This document shows, one piece after another, positions 26,972 through 35,082 of a stretch of DNA of 64,000 nt. Every line of letters begins with the position of its first letter. The stretch's first letter is position 1. This stretch comes from Lacrimispora sphenoides (lineage in GTDB: Bacteria > Bacillota > Clostridia > Lachnospirales > Lachnospiraceae). The stretch covers positions 62,001 to 126,000 of the forward strand of contig NZ_FOIP01000002.1 in NCBI RefSeq assembly GCF_900105215.1, read 5' to 3'. A program made the position numbers and the translations under genes. The notes beneath the pieces are model-generated. The model was not told the DNA's origin. It saw only the letters and a list, made by a program, of their open reading frames with translations, and ran no database searches.

Positions 26972-27736
26972 ATGATATCCAATAAATTTGATGTGACAGG
27001 AAAACATTGTATCATTACTGGTGGGGCTCAGGGCTTATCCCGCGGAATGGCTGAAGGTCTGCTGGAGGCCGGTTGTAAAGTAGTAATTGTGGATGTACAG
27101 AAAGATAAATTAGAATCTGTGGTGGCCGGTTATCAGTCACAGGGATACGAAGCTTTCAGCGTTGCCGGAAACCTTGCCGATCGTGAGGATATTGACCGTA
27201 TCTTCAATGAATGTATGGAGATTCTGGATGGTAAGCTCGATGTACTGATTCCGGCTGCTGGGGTACAGAGAAGACATCTGCCGGAGGAGTTTCCGCTGGA
27301 GGAGTGGGATCTGGTCATTGATATCAACCTGAATCATGTTTTTATCATGATTCAGAAAGCGTTAAAGGTGATGCTGCAGCAGTCCACCGGGGGTAAGATT
27401 ATCAACATTGGTTCCATGGTTACCTGGTTTGGCGGGACAACAGTGCCGGCTTACACTGCAACTAAGGGAGCGGTATCTCAGCTGACTAAGAGCCTGGCAG
27501 TTGACTGTGCCGGGCGGAATATCAATATCAACTGTATTTGCCCGGGTTATATGGACACGGAAATGTGTGCCAATATGACACAGGCCCGCAAGGATGAGTG
27601 TGCGCTTCGCATTCCTGCCGGTCGCTGGGGAACGCCGGAGGATTTAAAAGGACCGGTATTATTTCTGGCATCCGCAGCTTCAGATTATTTAAACGGTGCA
27701 ACAATTCCGGTTGATGGCGGTTATTTGGTAAAGTAG
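26972..27736 (+). CDS. Short-chain dehydrogenase/reductase, KduD-like
   Basis: A 254-residue classical SDR with the cofactor motif TGGAQGLSRGM, the Asn-Ala-Ala-Gly equivalent IPAAG, catalytic Ser in INIGSM, the YTATK pair, and a C-terminal DGGYLV end typical of KduD and related ketose-acid dehydrogenases. In the operon it could be the D-fructuronate to D-mannonate reductase that joins RspB and RspA (inference). Alternatives are 2-keto-3-deoxygluconate or gluconate dehydrogenases. It is the last gene of the operon; a terminator follows. Confidence 0.82.
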   Translation: MISNKFDVTGKHCIITGGAQGLSRGMAEGLLEAGCKVVIVDVQKDKLESVVAGYQSQGYEAFSVAGNLADREDIDRIFNECMEILDGKLDVLIPAAGVQRRHLPEEFPLEEWDLVIDINLNHVFIMIQKALKVMLQQSTGGKIINIGSMVTWFGGTTVPAYTATKGAVSQLTKSLAVDCAGRNININCICPGYMDTEMCANMTQARKDECALRIPAGRWGTPEDLKGPVLFLASAASDYLNGATIPVDGGYLVK

Positions 27737-27780
27737 CTGGGGAACAGCTGTATCTGACCGGAATAATGAGTATCAGAAAT

Positions 27781-27830
27781 AAAAAACATGCAGAGAGGAT
27801 ACAGAATATACTCTTGCATGTTTTTTATTT
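27781..27830 (+). terminator. Rho-independent terminator of the transporter-dehydratase operon
   Basis: AAAAAACATGC (27781-27791) pairs with GCATGTTTTTT (27816-27826), extended by AGAG/CTCT inside. A T run follows. The loop is about 16 bases. Confidence 0.8.
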
Positions 27831-27902
27831 TTGACATATCTGTCTCGAAAAGTTATGACATTTGCAGATTTGCAGACTTTTTAAAGCTGAAAAAATCGAG
27901 CT

Positions 27903-27932
27903 TACATCAAAAATACATCAAATTTACATCAC
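27903..27932. repeat. Integrase arm-type repeats without an integrase (element relic)
   Basis: TACATCAA (27903-27910), TACATCAA (27914-27921) and TACATCAC (27925-27932) are spaced 11 bp, exactly like the pair at 4128-4146 near the intact integrase. No integrase gene lies here, so this is probably a relic or an abandoned attachment region of a related element. Confidence 0.5.
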
Positions 27933-27995
27933 GATATGTAGAGATATGGAATAAGAAGGTTAGTAAAGAGAAATTTCTGGCATATTTTTTAGAAG

Positions 27996-28028
27996 GACAT
28001 TTTCATGTTAAATGAAGATGTCTTTTTT
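27996..28028 (+). terminator. Orphan hairpin terminator
   Basis: GACATTTTCAT (27996-28006) pairs with ATGAAGATGTC (28012-28022) over a 5-base loop, followed by six T. No intact gene lies between it and the preceding terminator, which fits a deleted gene. Confidence 0.7.
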
Positions 28029-28079
28029 GTAAGAGACAGTTAAGAAGGTTGCGGTCAATAAGAAAAAAGACACGAAGTT

Positions 28080-28252
28080 CTTCTGGAATAGTAAAGACAC
28101 AATGGCGGTGGAGGCAGGCCCAAAACCCCTCATGAGTGAGGGGCAGGGGAGTTGAGTGTGCCGAAGACACTTTGTTCCGTTTTGGAATATAAAAGGAGAC
28201 AAAAATGAGAGAGAATATAAAATCTAATGATACAACAAATTCCCACAATTAA
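28080..28252 (+). other. Probable mobile-element remnant with two adjacent hairpins (oriT-like)
   Basis: CCCCTCA/TGAGGGG (about 28126-28143) and AGTGT/ACACT (about 28156-28172) form two consecutive hairpins. They are followed by AAAGGAGAC and a start codon at 28205 whose frame stops after 15 residues. This arrangement resembles the left region of Firmicutes conjugative elements, where hairpins precede a small first gene. No relaxase is present. The 27737-28458 interval holds otherwise only the terminators, the TACATCA repeats and the promoter described separately. Confidence 0.35.
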
Positions 28253-28297
28253 ATGTTGAAAAAGATAATTTTTTTGTTGAATCTGTAAAAAACCCAA

Positions 28298-28351
28298 TTG
28301 ACAAGGTATGGTGAAGGTGCTATAATCCAATTAATCCTAAATGAGGACTAA
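28298..28351 (+). promoter_or_regulatory. Near-perfect promoter with palindromic operator for the amino-sugar operon
   Basis: TTGACA (28298-28303) and TATAAT (28321-28326) are 17 bp apart. A palindrome, TTAATCCT (28331-28338) and AGGACTAA (28344-28351), separated by 5 bp, covers the expected transcription start. The position fits repression, most simply by the ROK-family protein encoded at the operon's end (inference). The leader from here to the first gene is about 130 bp. Confidence 0.85.
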
Positions 28352-28458
28352 ATAACCTTGACAATTATAGATGTGCTAAATGGAGGTGTATATAAAGAAA
28401 CTAAAATTAAATGGCAATGTAATTTGAGAATCGATTAATATTGGAGGAGAAAAGGAAA

Positions 28459-29715
28459 ATGTTTAATATCAAAAAGAAAATTGCTGTTTCTGCGATAACA
28501 ATGGGATTAGTAATTGGAACAATGGGATGTGGTGGTGCAGCCCCTGGTACTGCTCAGAAGACTGATGGAGACAAAGAATCGATAGAATTTTGGACCATAT
28601 CGTTACAGCCGACTTTTAACGAATATTTTGGAAAATTGATCGCTGAATTTGAAAACGCAAATCCAAACGTAACGATCGACTGGAAAGACTACCCGAAGGA
28701 TACGATTCAGGATAAATTATTGACCTCTATAGCCAGTGACAATGCACCGGATGTAGTGAACCTGAACGCAGATATGATCTTAACACTTGGAGATAAATCT
28801 GCTTTAGCAAATGCAGAAGAATATATTTCGGATGAAACCAAAAATTCATTTTTTGACGGAATTTACGGAGCAACTAAAGTGGAAGAACAGGTACTGGCAT
28901 TACCTTGGTATACAACAATACCGATTATCTATATTAATGAAAGTCTTTTAAAAGATGCAAATATCTCCACGGAAAATTATCCAACTACCGCAGCAGAATA
29001 CTATGATTGGGCAATTGATGTCACAAAAAAGACAAACTTATATGGAATGGCAATGGAAGCGAATATCCGTGAAATCTTAGGCTCTGCGGGGGTTCCGGTA
29101 TTTAATGAAGATTATACAGAATTACTGATTAATAAACCGGAAGCGGTTGAAGTCATTAAAGAGTTTCAAAAATTGTATGAGGACAGTGCCAATCCGAAAG
29201 AAAATCTGGATCAGGAGACAAGAGCTCAATTATACAATTCAAAACAAGTTGTGTCTGTTTATTCCGGTACCACGTTTGTTAACAAATTCAAGACAACCGC
29301 ACCGGATGTGTATCAAAATACCACGGTTATCCCGGTACCTTTTGAGCATAGTGTAACAACAACCATGTACTTAGGTGTTCCGGATAAATCGAAACATAAA
29401 GAGATGGCATTTAAATTTGCAGAGTTTGTTTCGAATCCTGACAATCAGTTGGAATTTTCAAAAACTGCAAATACGATACCTTCTACGAAAAAAACCATTG
29501 AAGACCCTTATTTTAAAGAAAGTGATGGTTCGTTAGAAGCACAAATCAAAATAGCGGCAGCTTCCGGTCTGGAAAAATCTATGGAAATTCCTGTACCCCA
29601 GCATATTTTGGAAAAAGTAAACCGCGATTTACAGGATATTTTATTTAATGACAAAGATGTGCAGGAAGGGTTGGACAAAATTGTAGAAGAAGTTAATAAA
29701 CAACTCAAAGATTAA
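28459..29715 (+). CDS. Sugar-binding lipoprotein, SBP family 1
   Basis: A 418-residue extracellular solute-binding lipoprotein: a Lys-rich start, a hydrophobic signal and a lipobox ending MGC near residue 23. The mature protein has family-1 features (FWTISLQPTF, a DW-K-DYPKDTIQDKLLTSIASD region, a WYTT segment near the centre). ATG 28459 after AAAAGGA is preferred to the TTG at 28441, which lies on the Shine-Dalgarno sequence. It binds the sugar, probably an amino sugar given the NagA/NagB genes downstream. Confidence 0.88.
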   Translation: MFNIKKKIAVSAITMGLVIGTMGCGGAAPGTAQKTDGDKESIEFWTISLQPTFNEYFGKLIAEFENANPNVTIDWKDYPKDTIQDKLLTSIASDNAPDVVNLNADMILTLGDKSALANAEEYISDETKNSFFDGIYGATKVEEQVLALPWYTTIPIIYINESLLKDANISTENYPTTAAEYYDWAIDVTKKTNLYGMAMEANIREILGSAGVPVFNEDYTELLINKPEAVEVIKEFQKLYEDSANPKENLDQETRAQLYNSKQVVSVYSGTTFVNKFKTTAPDVYQNTTVIPVPFEHSVTTTMYLGVPDKSKHKEMAFKFAEFVSNPDNQLEFSKTANTIPSTKKTIEDPYFKESDGSLEAQIKIAAASGLEKSMEIPVPQHILEKVNRDLQDILFNDKDVQEGLDKIVEEVNKQLKD

Positions 29716-29738
29716 TTCGTAGAAAGGATCCTATTGTT

Positions 29739-30629
29739 TTGGAGAAGATGAAAAATAAAAAAAATCATTTAAAGTCCGAAACTGCATATGCCTGGGTAAC
29801 TATGTTACCCGGGCTGCTCATTTTAGCAGTGTTTGTTTTTTGGCCTCTGATATACAGTATTCCATTGGCATTTACAGACTATTCTGTAGTAGGGGATATG
29901 CATTTTGTAGGCATGAAGAATTTTGGGAAAGCATTTTCAGATTCGGATTTTATAGCCGCTCTTAAAAACTCAATTCAATATGTAATTATTGTTCCAATTA
30001 TTCAGTTGATATCTCTTGCATTTGCGGTTGCGCTGAATCAGAAGATGAGGGGAGTAAAAGTATTTCGAACTCTTTTCTATTTTCCGGTAATTACATCTAC
30101 GGTAGCGGTATCGATCGTATGGAGCTGGTTGTTAAGCAGTGGAGGACTGATTAACAAAATATTATTGGGAACCAATATTCTTTCTGAAAAAATCAGTTGG
30201 CTTTCCAATGATCAGACTGCTTTGTGGGTATTAATGTTTATTACCACCTGGAAGGGTGTCGGATATTATATGGTAATATATTTGGCGGGCTTACAATCGG
30301 TTCCCGGCGAATTAACAGAGGCAGCAAGAATTGACAGGGCTAGTAGCATTCAGATTTTTTTCAAAATACTAATCCCAATGCTGAAACCACAGGTTGTGAT
30401 GTGCTCATTAATGAGTGTGATGAGTGCAATCAAGGTCTTTGATGAACCTTTCGTACTAACCAAAGGAGGTCCGGGAAACTCAACCTTAACTGCAAGTTTG
30501 TACATATACCAAAAGGGGTTTCAAAATTTTGATTTTGGATATGCAGCTGCGCTTAGTCTGATATTGAGTGTAATCATTTTATTCTTTAGCTTATTTGTAA
30601 AACTCTATAATCGAAAAAAATTAAGGTGA
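29739..30629 (+). CDS. Sugar ABC transporter permease (MalF/UgpA type)
   Basis: A 296-residue permease with six predicted membrane helices and the cytoplasmic EAA loop (ELTEAARIDRASSIQIF, near residues 194-210). The start is uncertain: TTG 29739 is well spaced from AAAGGA, while ATG 29748 has only a very close GGAG. It pairs with the next gene. Confidence 0.88.
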   Translation: MEKMKNKKNHLKSETAYAWVTMLPGLLILAVFVFWPLIYSIPLAFTDYSVVGDMHFVGMKNFGKAFSDSDFIAALKNSIQYVIIVPIIQLISLAFAVALNQKMRGVKVFRTLFYFPVITSTVAVSIVWSWLLSSGGLINKILLGTNILSEKISWLSNDQTALWVLMFITTWKGVGYYMVIYLAGLQSVPGELTEAARIDRASSIQIFFKILIPMLKPQVVMCSLMSVMSAIKVFDEPFVLTKGGPGNSTLTASLYIYQKGFQNFDFGYAAALSLILSVIILFFSLFVKLYNRKKLR

Positions 30630-30634
30630 GCATG

Positions 30635-31453
30635 ATGAACAGAAAAATTAAAAAAACATTTACTTATTTGATTTTGATTTGCATCAGCGTAATTATGGTT
30701 GGACCATTTCTTTGGCTGCTGCTTTCCTCTCTGCTTCCGAATACGAATGTATATGATTTTCCATACAATGTAAAACTTCAAAGTTTTTCCATATCCAATT
30801 TTACCGGGGTTTTTGAGTTTGTTGATTTTGGAAGTTATATATGGAATACGGTACTTATTTCTGGAGCCAGTGTATTTTTAAATGCGTTGATAGCGAGTAT
30901 GACAGCTTATCCATTAGCAAAACTTAATTTTAAGGGAAAAGATATACTATTCACAATTATTATTTCGGCGATGATTATTCCCTCGACAGCAGCCATGGTT
31001 GTGAATTACCTGACCATCACCAAATTGGGATTAAGCGATTCTTACCTGGGAGTTATACTGCCCACATCTGTTACTATTTTTAATATATTCAATATGCGCC
31101 AGGCATTTTTAAATATTCCGGACTCCATAAGAGAGTCGGGGCGAATGGATGGCGCCAGTGAATTGAGAATATTTTTTTCATTGATCATGCCGATGGTAAA
31201 GCCTAGTATAGCAGTAGTAGTACTGTTCCAATTTATGGCAAGCTGGAATGATTTCCTCTGGCCTATGATTGTTTTGAACAGTACCAATAAATATCCGCTT
31301 TCCGCAGCATTAACCATGTTAAACGGACAGTTTGCATATAATTTTGGTTGGGTGGCTGCGGGAACTGTATTATCTATTTTGCCAACATTATTTATATTTG
31401 TACTGACACAGGATATGTTTGTAGATGGAGTCAGTGGTGCCAACAAAGGTTAA
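30635..31453 (+). CDS. Sugar ABC transporter permease (MalG/UgpE type)
   Basis: A permease of about 272 residues with six membrane helices and the EAA loop (SIRESGRMDGASELRIF) near residue 170. Two adjacent ATGs (30632 and 30635) follow AAGGTGA, and the gene slightly follows the previous stop. No ATPase gene is present in the operon, so it probably relies on a shared MsmX-type ATPase encoded elsewhere, as is common for Firmicutes family-1 sugar importers. Confidence 0.88.
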   Translation: MNRKIKKTFTYLILICISVIMVGPFLWLLLSSLLPNTNVYDFPYNVKLQSFSISNFTGVFEFVDFGSYIWNTVLISGASVFLNALIASMTAYPLAKLNFKGKDILFTIIISAMIIPSTAAMVVNYLTITKLGLSDSYLGVILPTSVTIFNIFNMRQAFLNIPDSIRESGRMDGASELRIFFSLIMPMVKPSIAVVVLFQFMASWNDFLWPMIVLNSTNKYPLSAALTMLNGQFAYNFGWVAAGTVLSILPTLFIFVLTQDMFVDGVSGANKG

Positions 31454-31470
31454 TGAAAGGAATCTCAAGC

Positions 31471-33000
31471 ATGAAAAAAGTACTTTATATTCCATTGGAT
31501 GAAAGAGCTTGTAACTATGCCAATATTATCAGAATGTTTCGCGCAATTGATGATGTATGTCTTATCTATCCGGAAAGATGTCTACTGCCCAATAAAAAAG
31601 AACCTGCCGATATCAATGCCATGTGGGAGTTCGTGAAACATAACATAAAAGATTGTGATTATGCAGTGCTATCCATTGAAATGCTTTTCTATGGTGGATT
31701 ACTGCCATCCCGCATTCACAATAAAAGGGACGAACAGGAAATTACTGAATTTGCGGTAAAATTGCGTACTCTAAAAGAAGAAAATCTGGAGTGTAAAATC
31801 TTTGTTTCCAGTTTAATAATGCGAACACCAAGATATAGCAGCAGTGAACAGGAACCTGAGTATTATGAAATATATGGCGAACGGATTTTTAAGTTTGGTG
31901 TTTTAAAGGACAAGAGCAACAGGGGGATTATAACAGATGAGGAGCAGCAGGAATATTGTAAATTGAAAAGTGAAATTCCTACGGAAATAATCCATGATTT
32001 TGAATCCCGAAGGGCATTTAATCGGAATGTGATAAGTGAAGTGGTTCAACTGCTAAAGGAGGGTGTTTTTGAGTTCTTAGTAATACCGCAGGATGACTCC
32101 TATCCGTTTGGTTATACGTCTATCGACCAACAGCATATTTATAGTCTGGTAAAAAAGGAAAACCTAAATAATCAGATATTAATGTACCCGGGGGCTGATG
32201 AATTTGGCTATACCCTCACTGCAAGAGTTGTCAATCAAGTCAGAGGTTTAACCCCGAATATATTTGTGTTTTATTCTTCTGTTTCCGGCGAATTTGTGGT
32301 TCCTAAATATGAGGACAGGGTGATAGGTGAAAGCTTGAAATCTCATGTTCTGGCAGTTGGCGGACGGTTGACCAACAATCCGGATTCAGCAGATATTATT
32401 TTGGCTTATAACACACCGGCAAAAGAAATGATAGAAGCCAGCGGACAGTTTGAACATAATATCCATTACGACCGGGAAAGAAATCTTCCGTATTTTGTAA
32501 ATGAAATCGTTTACTATTTAAATAAAAACAGGTACATGGCTGTCTGTGACTGCGCGTACGCAAATGGCGGGGATTTTCAACTGCTCAATATGTTGAATGC
32601 AGGGACAAAGCTGGTTTCGAACATTAAGAGTTATCATGCTTGGAATACAAATTGTAATACACTTGGCAGTACATTGTCTGAATCTTGTGTTTTTCTGCAG
32701 GCATCGGAACATAAGGTAAAGGAAAATCTTATATCCAGTATTTTTGAAGATGTATTTTATGAAGGAAAAATACGAAAAGAGTTTATAGATGAATATCTGC
32801 CTGAACATGAGGAAGTTTCGTATTTTAACATACAAAAAAGAATCACTGAAATAACGGAAATTACCCGTCGCAGAGTACTTGCTCTTTATGATTCTGTTTT
32901 AAGCAACAATAACGGATTAAAGATAGAGAGAGTATCGATTGGTTTTCCTTGGAATCGATTATTTAATGGGGATTTTCAAGTCACACTAAAAGACAAGTAA
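31471..33000 (+). CDS. DUF4127-family protein
   Basis: A 509-residue cytoplasmic-looking protein beginning with LYIPLDERACNY, the start pattern (PLDxRPxN) of the DUF4127 family, followed by EMLFYGGLLPSR and PQDDSYPFG, which are also typical. The function of the family has not, to my knowledge, been established. It lies between the transporter and amino-sugar enzymes, and this context suggests a role in handling an amino-sugar derivative, possibly hydrolysis. ATG 31471 follows AAAGGAA; the longer frame from 31348 overlaps the permease gene. Confidence 0.8.
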   Translation: MKKVLYIPLDERACNYANIIRMFRAIDDVCLIYPERCLLPNKKEPADINAMWEFVKHNIKDCDYAVLSIEMLFYGGLLPSRIHNKRDEQEITEFAVKLRTLKEENLECKIFVSSLIMRTPRYSSSEQEPEYYEIYGERIFKFGVLKDKSNRGIITDEEQQEYCKLKSEIPTEIIHDFESRRAFNRNVISEVVQLLKEGVFEFLVIPQDDSYPFGYTSIDQQHIYSLVKKENLNNQILMYPGADEFGYTLTARVVNQVRGLTPNIFVFYSSVSGEFVVPKYEDRVIGESLKSHVLAVGGRLTNNPDSADIILAYNTPAKEMIEASGQFEHNIHYDRERNLPYFVNEIVYYLNKNRYMAVCDCAYANGGDFQLLNMLNAGTKLVSNIKSYHAWNTNCNTLGSTLSESCVFLQASEHKVKENLISSIFEDVFYEGKIRKEFIDEYLPEHEEVSYFNIQKRITEITEITRRRVLALYDSVLSNNNGLKIERVSIGFPWNRLFNGDFQVTLKDK

Positions 33001-33017
33001 TATAATGGGAGATTTCT

Positions 33018-34301
33018 ATGAAATTGTTGACGTTTTACAAAAAGCAAGTCGAAGAAAGCATATTGCCATTTTGGCTTAGAGCCTTTGATTATGAGTTTGG
33101 AGGAGTGTATACCTGTTTTAATAATGAGGGAACAGACCTGCTCAGCACAGATAAGTATGTGTGGTCACAAGGCAGATATTTATGGATACTATCAAAATTG
33201 TATGAAATGAATCAGCAAGGTAAGATAGAAGTTGACCCTGATACAGTAAAAAAACAGGCGGGATTAACTCTGGAATTTTTGCAGAAAAATGTTTTATTGC
33301 CAGATGGCAGCTGCACCTTTTTATTAACACGGGAGGGTATCAAAAAAGAAGTGGATCCGGGCGCGGGGTTCGACAGCAGCATTTTTGCAGACTGCTTTGT
33401 GTTACTGGGTTTTTCCCGATATATGAAGGCATTTGGCAAGCATCAGGTGGTATTTGAATGGATTTGGAATCTTTATTTGAATGTAGAAAATAGAATAAAA
33501 TCAAATTCTTATAAAACCCATCCCTATCCAACTCCGGAGGGTATGAAAACGCATTCGATTCCAATGATCATGCTGAATGTTACCCAGGAATTAAAAACCT
33601 GCCTTTCCGGTTTTGATATGAGGAAAGAGGCTTATCTTGAGAACAAAGAAACTGAGTATATGGATATTATCCTCAATGAATTCTGCAATCCGGAATATAG
33701 AATAGGTGAAATGCTATACTTAGATTCTGCCAGGGATGATTCTATTTTGACAAGGCATTTAAATCCTGGCCATTCGATAGAAGATTCCTGGTTTATCATT
33801 CATTCGGCGCTATCAAAAGACAGGAAAGACATTGTAGACAAGGCATACCACATCGCAATGAAAGCACTTGAACTTGGATGGGATAAAGATAGCGGTGGGA
33901 TATTACGGTATGTAGATTATGAATTTGGCGGGATGCCTCAAGGGAAATTGGGAGACGATCCACTTTCAAAATTAATTCATGAAACCTGGGATTACAAATT
34001 ATGGTGGCCCCATTCGGAATCCCTTTATGCTCTCTTGTTATTAGGTTCCATATATCAGGGGTCTGAAATAGAAGAATGGTATTTGATTTTGCATCGATAT
34101 ATTTTTTCTATGTTTCCTAATTGCTATAAGGAAACGGGTGAGTGGATACAGATAAGAAAACGAAACGGAGAACCGGAAGATAGAGTGGTGGCTTTGCCGG
34201 TAAAAGACCCTTATCATATTTTAAGAAATATGCTCCTGATTATTGATTTGCTAAGCGATAATGATAGTTTTGCTGAAATAATTGAAAGCAAGCTGAAATG
34301 A
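33018..34301 (+). CDS. AGE-family sugar epimerase/isomerase (N-acylglucosamine 2-epimerase-like)
   Basis: A 427-residue alpha/alpha-barrel protein of the AGE family. It starts with a YKKQVEESILPFW segment and contains CFNNEGT, KYVWSQGRYLW and a later NPGHSIEDSWF segment with a conserved catalytic-type His, plus WWPHSESLYALLL near residue 340. It would interconvert N-acetylglucosamine and N-acetylmannosamine, or isomerise a related sugar. The link with NagA and NagB favours an N-acyl amino sugar. It starts 17 bp after the DUF4127 gene. Confidence 0.85.
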   Translation: MKLLTFYKKQVEESILPFWLRAFDYEFGGVYTCFNNEGTDLLSTDKYVWSQGRYLWILSKLYEMNQQGKIEVDPDTVKKQAGLTLEFLQKNVLLPDGSCTFLLTREGIKKEVDPGAGFDSSIFADCFVLLGFSRYMKAFGKHQVVFEWIWNLYLNVENRIKSNSYKTHPYPTPEGMKTHSIPMIMLNVTQELKTCLSGFDMRKEAYLENKETEYMDIILNEFCNPEYRIGEMLYLDSARDDSILTRHLNPGHSIEDSWFIIHSALSKDRKDIVDKAYHIAMKALELGWDKDSGGILRYVDYEFGGMPQGKLGDDPLSKLIHETWDYKLWWPHSESLYALLLLGSIYQGSEIEEWYLILHRYIFSMFPNCYKETGEWIQIRKRNGEPEDRVVALPVKDPYHILRNMLLIIDLLSDNDSFAEIIESKLK

Positions 34302-34334
34302 TGACGAAATTATATAAATATTTGGAGGAATAAA

Positions 34335-35078
34335 ATGAATAACTTAGAATTACATATTAGATCTTTTAATGATCGTGAGGAAATGGGACGACAAGCGGCT
34401 CGTGATATTGCAGACAAATTAAAGGAAGTAATCATAAAAAAAGGACAGGCAAGGGTGATTTTTGCATCAGCTCCTTCCCAGGATGAGATGCTGAACCACT
34501 TGGCACAGGAAGATGTTGATTGGTCCAAGGTGGTTGGATTTCACATGGATGAATACCGAGGATTAGATGGGGAGGATGAGAGGTTATTTGGCTCTTACAT
34601 TAAAAATCATTTGTTCAACAAGGTTACTATAGGAAAATATTACTTAATGAATCCGAGTAATGACGAAGAGGCTGAAATAAAACGGTATTGTGCGCTTTTG
34701 CAAGAAAGTCCCATAGATATCTGCTGCATGGGAATTGGAGAAAACGGCCATTTAGCATTTAATGAACCAGAATATGCAGATTTCAATGATCCCAGTGTAA
34801 TGAAGCTAGTTACCTTAGATCCAATCTGCCGTCAGCAGCAGGTAAACGATGGATGCTTTGAAACAATTGATCTAGTACCGACTAAAGCATTGACTTTGAC
34901 TATCCCCACACTGTTTGCGTCTGAATTTATTTTTTGTGCCGTACCGGGTGAAACCAAGAGAGATATTCTGATTAAAACATTCAGCGCAGACGTGAATGAA
35001 AAGATTCCTGCAACAATACTAAAAAAACATAATAATTGCACGATATATACCGATCAAAATGTGATTGGCCGGGAGTAA
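34335..35078 (+). CDS. nagB: Glucosamine-6-phosphate deaminase
   Basis: A 247-residue NagB-family enzyme converting glucosamine-6-phosphate to fructose-6-phosphate and ammonia. It has the family motifs VGFHMDEYRGL (near residue 70), MGIGENGHLAFNEP (near residue 135) and a C-terminal lid region. Length matches NagB. TTGGAGG lies before ATG. It is followed after 4 bp by nagA, which supplies its substrate. Confidence 0.93.
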   Translation: MNNLELHIRSFNDREEMGRQAARDIADKLKEVIIKKGQARVIFASAPSQDEMLNHLAQEDVDWSKVVGFHMDEYRGLDGEDERLFGSYIKNHLFNKVTIGKYYLMNPSNDEEAEIKRYCALLQESPIDICCMGIGENGHLAFNEPEYADFNDPSVMKLVTLDPICRQQQVNDGCFETIDLVPTKALTLTIPTLFASEFIFCAVPGETKRDILIKTFSADVNEKIPATILKKHNNCTIYTDQNVIGRE

Positions 35079-35082
35079 TTGA

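Noticed and set aside
27788..28015. 75-codon plus-strand frame in the relic region
   Set aside because: It runs across a terminator and the TACATCA repeats and has no protein-like features.
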